A stretch of 64,000 bases of DNA from Cyathus striatus (lineage: Eukaryota > Basidiomycota > Agaricomycetes > Agaricales > Nidulariaceae), in assembly GCA_025738555.1 (NCBI GenBank), contig JAOVFP010000001.1, positions 4,216,001 through 4,280,000 on the forward strand, read 5' to 3'. Every line of letters starts with the position of its first letter. Position 1 is the stretch's first letter. The position numbers and the translations under genes are program-made. This document shows positions 58,692 to 64,000 of the stretch, piece after piece. A model generated the notes under the pieces. It worked only from the letters and a program-made list of their open reading frames with translations, was not told the origin of the DNA and made no database searches.

Positions 58692-58920
58692 TGTAAGGCG
58701 GCACCTTACCTATCGCGCTTATGTCATTTCGTTTATATATATTTGTTTACCTACGAACTGTTTGGCAACGCCATTGAGCGTTGCCACGTATAAAATTACC
58801 CGTAATTACATTCTGTACGTGACTTTTAACTACTCGCACTCTCGTAGACACCATAATACTTGGTTTGGTTTATGTGGCGCGTGAGTAAGCATAAGTACCG
58901 TAGAGGACGACACCTCTACA
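58692..58920 (+). repeat. 3' LTR of element B
   Basis: 229 bp, TGTAAGGCGG to ACACCTCTACA, same length as the 5' LTR. Five of the seven differing sites keep CpG in this copy and two in the 5' copy. Confidence 0.95.
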
Positions 58921-58925
58921 GTAAG
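58921..58925. repeat. target-site duplication of element B, right copy
   Basis: GTAAG immediately after the 3' LTR, matching 47931-47935. Confidence 0.9.
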
Positions 58926-61846
58926 AGATCACACCAGTTATCCTGCTGATAGTTGCAGTAGGCCCGAAGGTATTGTTCCAGAGTTTGGTTTGTGCGTTCC
59001 GTTTGGCCGTCGCCTTCAGGGTGATAACCCGAGGTGAAATGTAAAGTGATGTCGAGGGCCGTACCAAGGGAACGGAAGAAATGCGACACAAACTTGGAAC
59101 CACGATTGGAAGTGATGTGTTCCGGGACTCCGTGCTTGGAAAAGACATGAAGTACGAATAGAAGCGCAAGGTCGGAAGAAGAGCAAGTGGTATGAGTGGG
59201 AATGAAGATAGACTGCTTGGAGAAACGATCCATGATAACGAGTATAGAATCATACTTGGAAGCCGATGATTTTGGAAGTTGATCTATGAAATCCATAGAT
59301 ATTGAGTGCCATGGGCGTCCAGGAACCGGAAGTTGTTTCAGGGTTCCGTATGGGCGGTGGCGCTGTGGTTTAGAATGCATGCAAGTATTACAAGACTTAC
59401 AATAGTCCTTTACAAACGTCCGTATAAGCGGCCAAGTATATTCACATCGAATTAGCTCGAGGGTCTTGTTCTGTCCAAGGTGTCCTGAAAGCAGGTGGTC
59501 GTGTTTGTACTGTAAAACCCGAAGCCGAAGGGTTCCAGAGTCTGGAACATAAATCCGGTTATCTAGACGGAGGAAACCGTCCGGGGTTACAGTCCAACGA
59601 TTCTCAGGAGTCCGCATTTGGATAACTGCAACTGGGTCATTAGGGAGAGCTGATAATATATCAGTATGTAACTGTTCAATGTCCATGATGATACTAGCAT
59701 GAAGAGCGGGTACAATAAGTGATGTTGCTCGGAGAGAAGTGATAAGCTGTTCCTGTGTGAACACTGGACGATAGTTATGCAGATTGACCTTAGCATAGTC
59801 ACTATTCCCCTCTTTAGGGTAGACGTCCCATCGTCTAGTCAGAGCATCCGGCTTCACCCCGAGTATTCCGGGTCGAAAGTGGATAGCTAGATTGAACTGG
59901 GAAAGATACTCGGACCATCGGGCTTGTCGTCGGGACAAGATCTTGGTTGTGGAAAAGTATTCCAAGTTCTTGTGGTCTGTGACGACGTCAATGGGTGAAC
60001 CGGAACCTTCCAGGTAATGACGCCAGACTTGGAATGCTTCGAAGATAGCAAGCAATTCCTTGTCATGGGTGTCGTAGTTTAACTCGGGAGGTGTAAAGGT
60101 TCGTGAGTGGAAAGCGATAGGGTGAATCTCGCCATCATCAGAAACTATAGACAGGATAGCAGCCAACGCATAATCTGAAGCATTGGTTTCCACGATGAGC
60201 TGCTTGTCGGGAACCCAATGGGTAAGAATGGGTGCCAACGTGAAAGCGTCCTTAAGTTCAGTGAAAGCGGAACAGCATTTTTCCGAGAAGTTCCACGGAT
60301 TACCCTTCCGGGTAAGGCGGGTGAGCGGAACAACTATGTCGGAATAGTTGTATATAAAACGCCGATAGAAATTAGCAAACCCAAGGAAGGATTGAATGTC
60401 TTTTACTTTCCTTGGTTCCGGCCATTCTTGAATAGTCTTCACCTTTGTTGGAGACATGGTGAGACCGTTGGGCGATAGTATATATCCGAGATATTCCACG
60501 GATTCCAAGTGGAACTCACACTTATCCGCGCGCGCGTACAACCCGTGCTTCTGGAGTCGACGCAAAACTTCCCTGACATGTTGGCGATGTTGCGCAAGGT
60601 TATCAGAGTATATAAGGATGTCATCCAAATAAACTATGACGCACACATCGAGAAGATCTTTGAAAATGTCATTCATGAAGCGTTGGAAACCCGTGGGTGC
60701 ATTGGAAAGTCCGAAGGGCATGACTAGCCATTCAAAGGATCCATAGCGAGTCTGGAAAGCGGTTTTCCATTCATTGTCCTCGGCAATGTGGACCAGGTGG
60801 TATGCATGATGCAGGTCGATCTTGGTGTAGATACAGGTGCGACGGGGACTGTCGAGCAAATCTGAAATGAGTGGCAAAGGATAACGATCCTTTTTAGAAA
60901 TAGCATTCAACCCGCGGAAATCCACACAAAGCTGAAGCGATCCGTCCTTCTTGCAGACAAAAAGGACGGGAGCTCCATGCGGAGAGCGCAAAGGTTGAAT
61001 GAATCCGATCCGGATATGTTCATCGATGAAATCCCGAAGAGCGGAAAGCTCGGATTGGGAAAGGGAATAGATCCGACCTACAGGAGGTGAAGCACCTTCC
61101 TCTAGGTTGATCTTTAAGTCATAGGGACGGTGAAGGGCAAGTGTATCTGCCCGGGACTTGCTAAATACATCAGCAAACTCGTGATACTCAGATGGTATGG
61201 AAGAGAGATCTGGAGCTTCCTCTGGATTGAGGGCAGCGGCGGAAGCGACAGCACCAAGCTGGATACGGAAAGTCTGTGCTCCCTCTAAACGGCATGCACG
61301 CGAGAAGGCGGCACCATTTATTAGCGAAATGCTAGGAGGAGGTGGCAGAGACTCATCAGGAGTGACCGGAGATGGATCCTCGGAAGCGGAACCTGGTTCC
61401 GAGATCCCGGATTTGAGCGGAAGTTGCTCGGAAGTGTCTGGAGTCCGGAATGTTAATGAGCCCGATACCCAGTCAATCAACGGATTGAAGTGGGTGAGCC
61501 AATTGTATCCTAGGACTGCAGAACACACGGAATCAAGAGGTGTCACATAGAGTTCAACTGTAATACATTCACCAGTAGGGAATAGTACAGGCAGTGTAAC
61601 GAACTCGGTTATTACATGGTTGCTGGTGCCATCAAAGAGTCTGAGAGCGATGGGTGGAGTAGGTGAGGTAGGTATAGCATGTGTCCGAATGAAAGATGAA
61701 TCCATAAAACAATGGGTAGAACCCGAATCGACTAGAGTGCTATATGAAACTGTACAGGGTGTAGGGAGAGCATGGATGGTACTACAGAGCGGAATGTGAA
61801 GTGCATTGGGGTCTGAAAGAGCGGAAGCGTTGAGTCTTACCTGCAT
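58921..61846 (-). pseudogene. element A protease, RT, RNase H and integrase, 3'-truncated by element B
   Basis: About 975 codons open on the minus strand. Protease with STLVDSGSTHCF; RT with LCVDFRGLNAISKKDRYPLP and the catalytic YLDD (VYLDDILIYSD). RNase H has VETNASDYALAA where relatives have DAS, so the first catalytic Asp is Asn. It keeps TDHKNLEYF. Integrase has a zinc site ending CKSCNTC and the first Asp in SMDFIDQL. The second Asp motif reads SNRGSKF in place of the usual SDRG, while GQTERTNQ (Glu) is kept. Both Asp-to-Asn codons follow a C on this strand, so they fit CpG to CpA change. The frame ends at the B insertion and resumes at 47935. Confidence 0.9.
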
Positions 61847-61908
61847 CGGCTGCGCACAAGGGGGAACAACACGGTCCTCGGCTTGTGTGGTGTCCAGAGG
61901 ACCGCTCC

Positions 61909-62910
61909 CTATTTTTTCGAACCCGAAGCCGGGTTGGAAAGAGGCGTGGACCTGCGGGTTGAGGGACCCACAGAAGCCGACATAGGAGCTGAAGCGGATA
62001 ATCTGGATGCCTGGGCTCTAGCCGCAGAAGAGGCAGAGCAGGGACATTCTTTGGCACAATGCCCCGGATTACCACAGAACAAGCATAGATTGTTGTCCAT
62101 GCGACACTGACATTCTTGTGGCAAGAGTTTGCCATCTCGACCAACCTTGTCATTCAATTCCGGCCTCCGTTGCTGAGGAGGCTGCGACGAACGAGGCGGG
62201 TGACTACCAGCACGGTGGGGATAGCTCGAATGGGGTGCATATTGGCCCGAAACGAGGTGGGAAGGCGTCGGGGTGACTGCGGGGCAGTTTATAGGAGCTC
62301 TAGCAGAGCTATCCAGAACCCGCGAACCCTGAGGCTGGTGGGATTCCCACGTACGCTCGGACTGGCATTCCCAGTACCGACTATCGATCCCTTGAGCTAG
62401 CTTAATCATTCCATGCTTTGTGGTAGGTTTCCCGACATGAGAGATCTCATCCTTAATGCGACCCGGAAACCCGGAATAGAGTCGGTGGCATAAGGATTTA
62501 TCATCCCAGTCGGTGCGCTGTGCAAGCCTGTTGAACTGTACAAGATATTTGGACAGTTTCTGTGAATCCTTCATAACGAGGACATCCAGATCATTCTCGG
62601 CATCCCCTTCCGGGTTCGCTAACCCGAAGTTATCCTCTAGCATGACGACGAAGACCTCCCAAGAGTGAAGAAACTCATCATCAGCATAGGGATTGGAGAG
62701 GGTCGGCATAACAAGCTGAAGCGCGGTATCCCGAAGATATGCGAGAGCGAAGTTGACCTGGGAATGTCCATCTGAGTATTGGGAAGGATTATTCCGGAAG
62801 TAAATCTGACACTGAGTGATGAACTGCTCCAACTTCTCAGCACTGGAACCGTCAAACGTATCTGGCTTTTGTACGTTGCATTCCCGACGTACTCCGGGCG
62901 GTTTCCACAA
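61909..62910 (-). pseudogene. element A gag: capsid and zinc knuckle
   Basis: About 333 codons, minus strand. Capsid-type region (FDGSSAEKLEQFITQCQIYF, FNRLAQRTDWDDKSLCHRLY) and a CCHC knuckle CLFCGNPGHCAKEC, ending NPASGSKK. Its 5' end overlaps the N-terminal gag frame in another frame, and the protease frame lies in yet another. It begins without an ATG, so a frameshift or indel separates it from the gag start. Confidence 0.85.
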
Positions 62911-63442
62911 CCCTCAAGAGAGCTTCGGCAAACCGGTCTTCCCAGGAGTGGCGCACAAGAGGTGTGCGCCTGGGATTGTCGACATCATCCTCATCACCAT
63001 CATCCCCTGAGTCTGAGGATGGTGGAGACAGAGGGTTGGGCTGAGAAGGAGGTAGAGGTGGCGGCCCAATGGTACCACCATCGGAGCCGTGACCCTCGGG
63101 AGTGTCCCGGTCTGCTGCGACTGTACCGTATGGTGGTGGAGTGCCATCCGGAGGAGCCTGAGCGGATCTGAGGTTCCTGGCAGCAGGAACAGAAAGTAGC
63201 TGAGCGGAAGTCAAGGGTGGACCCAGGAAAGTAGCACTAGGAGGTGGTGCTGGACTGGGTGTAACCCGAGACGGTGTAGAAGGTAGAGAACCTGAAGTAC
63301 TCCTTGGAGGCTGTTGCCTCATAGCTGCATGGGTGGCACGAGCACCCACAGCATTGGTATGACTAGCGGTATGCGCTGTGCGAGTAACCGAAGTCCCAGT
63401 TGGAGCCATGATAGAAGAGATATCCAAGGTATCAGTATTCAT
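62852..63442 (-). pseudogene. element A gag N-terminal frame
   Basis: 196 codons from ATG at 63442 (MNTDTLDISSIMAPTG), Pro/Ser/Thr-rich, then acidic (DSGDDGDEDDVDNP). It stops at 62852 while the capsid continues in a different frame, so one product would need a shift within 62852-62910. The start codon is only four bases from the LTR edge. Confidence 0.7.
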
Positions 63443-63446
63443 ATAC

Positions 63447-63575
63447 TGTTACGTACTGATTCCCTTCCTACTGGGAAACGAATGCGACGACACCCGGAGG
63501 GTGTGGGAGAACTATAACGGAAACCCAAAGTGAGTACGGGTATGGGAACAAGAGCGGAAGTGCGGAAGTGAACCT
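63447..63575 (-). repeat. 5' LTR of element A, homologous part
   Basis: Begins TGTTACGTAC like the 3' LTR and stays similar for about 129 bp, up to GTGAACC. Beyond 63575 the sequences no longer match, although the 3' LTR is 766 bp long. Confidence 0.7.
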
Positions 63576-64000
63576 CAGTAAATACGAAAATTCATGCAAT
63601 ATCATGTTTATGACATGCATGCCTAGTAAATGACGGAAAGCACTTTTTTCGGACATTTATCAGGGACTTGAAAAGCACCTGAGGAACAGCTAAGAATCAT
63701 TCAAATGACTTTAGTTCGTCGTGCAATGTATAACTATTAAGCATCTATAGGACATATGCAGAGCATGTGGTTACATGTTCAAATCATTGTGTAGACATTT
63801 ATAGCTCATCCTGTAGGCATGGGTAGCTCATCTTATGGACATATATAACGTGAACACGGCACAGAAATCTAATATTAGACATGGCTCGGACATGGCACAA
63901 TCATGATATCGTCATTTAGTTGACATCTAATTTAAATACAGGGTAGTAACTATCTAACTATGTATAGTTACCTGTCTCCGCGTACTAAGTCTTCGCCTTC
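63576..64000. other. unmatched sequence after the element A LTR fragment
   Basis: 425 bp to the window end, AT-rich. No gene seen. It does not resemble the rest of the element A LTR. It includes about 2.5 copies of a 22-bp repeat at 63791-63845 (GTAGACATTTATAGCTCATC and variants). Confidence 0.45.

Larger units (their letters stand above)
47936..58920 (+). mobile_element. element B: full-length chromodomain Gypsy retrotransposon with extra ORFs
   Basis: 10,985 bp with two 229-bp LTRs and a 5-bp duplication, inserted in the integrase gene of element A. Order: LTR, gag N-terminal frame (48373-49119), gag capsid/zinc knuckle/protease (49020-51563), pol (51564-55451), an accessory region of about 3 kb (55628-58623), a polypurine tract at 58681-58689, LTR. 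The LTRs are about 97% identical, so insertion is fairly recent. Three lone in-frame TGA codons and several one-base frame changes, two in G runs, make the present copy defective unless recoded. Confidence 0.95.
45618..63575 (-). mobile_element. element A: chromodomain Gypsy retrotransposon, split by element B
   Basis: A Ty3/Gypsy chromovirus on the minus strand. Reading from right to left: LTR start (63447 upward, incomplete), gag, protease, RT, RNase H and integrase to 58921, then after the inserted element B the rest of integrase and a chromodomain (47221-47935), a 3' non-coding part, a polypurine tract at about 46385-46396 (minus) and the 3' LTR (45618-46383). Joining its halves across B at the 5-bp duplication restores an uninterrupted integrase frame, so the gene was open when B inserted. 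It is now defective: cut by B, frameshifted in gag, and changed at catalytic Asp positions. Confidence 0.9.

Overview
The window reads as nuclear DNA of a basidiomycete, most likely a mushroom-forming Agaricomycete. Genes are dense and split by many introns of about 45-65 bp with GT..AG ends and CTNAC-type branch sites. The gene content fits: a basidiomycete sesquiterpene synthase, a fungal GPCR, an F-box/leucine-rich-repeat protein, a fused DTBS-DAPA aminotransferase, and chromodomain Gypsy retrotransposons. All exon models come from reading splice sites and protein family motifs by eye. No alignments or transcript data were used.

Layout. 0.3-5.4 kb: an apparent single gene joining cystathionine beta-lyase to mevalonate kinase (+), then a convergent sesquiterpene synthase (-), with a 280-bp inverted-repeat element between their 3' ends. 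5.4-8.0 kb: no recognised gene. 8.0-19.2 kb: RPB5 (-) and SWD2 (+) sharing a 122-bp promoter, TRAP-alpha (+), Ras (+), a CIA30/NDUFAF1 homologue (-), POP5 (+) and a seven-TM receptor (-). 20.3-24.8 kb: phosphomannose isomerase with a one-base frameshift, and an AIFM3-like Rieske/FAD oxidoreductase. 24.8-27.2 kb: AT-rich repeats and a 903-bp TIR element. 27.2-45 kb: SDE2 (-), a DUF1295 membrane protein (+), homoaconitase (+), trimethyllysine dioxygenase (-), an F-box/LRR protein (+), ILV5 (-), VPS34 (+) and bifunctional BIO3/BIO1-type biotin synthesis (-).

45.6-64 kb is a nested retrotransposon block. Element A is a chromodomain Gypsy element on the minus strand. Its integrase gene is cut by element B, a full-length 10,985-bp Gypsy element on the plus strand with 229-bp LTRs and a 5-bp target duplication (GTAAG). 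B carries about 3 kb of extra coding sequence between the chromodomain and the 3' LTR; I do not recognise these accessory proteins. Decay in both elements looks like CpG deamination: all seven differences between B's LTRs are CpG versus TpG/CpA, three lone in-frame TGA codons in B could derive from CGA, and A has Asp-to-Asn changes at RNase H and integrase catalytic positions.

How the genes relate. Most are unlinked housekeeping functions: transcription, histone methylation, secretion, signalling, tRNA processing, mitochondria, and amino acid, cofactor and lipid metabolism. The one plausible functional link is mevalonate kinase beside the sesquiterpene synthase, since the kinase feeds the pathway that makes farnesyl diphosphate. 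The observations most worth a second look are the lyase-kinase fusion, B's accessory ORFs, and the CpG-only decay pattern.
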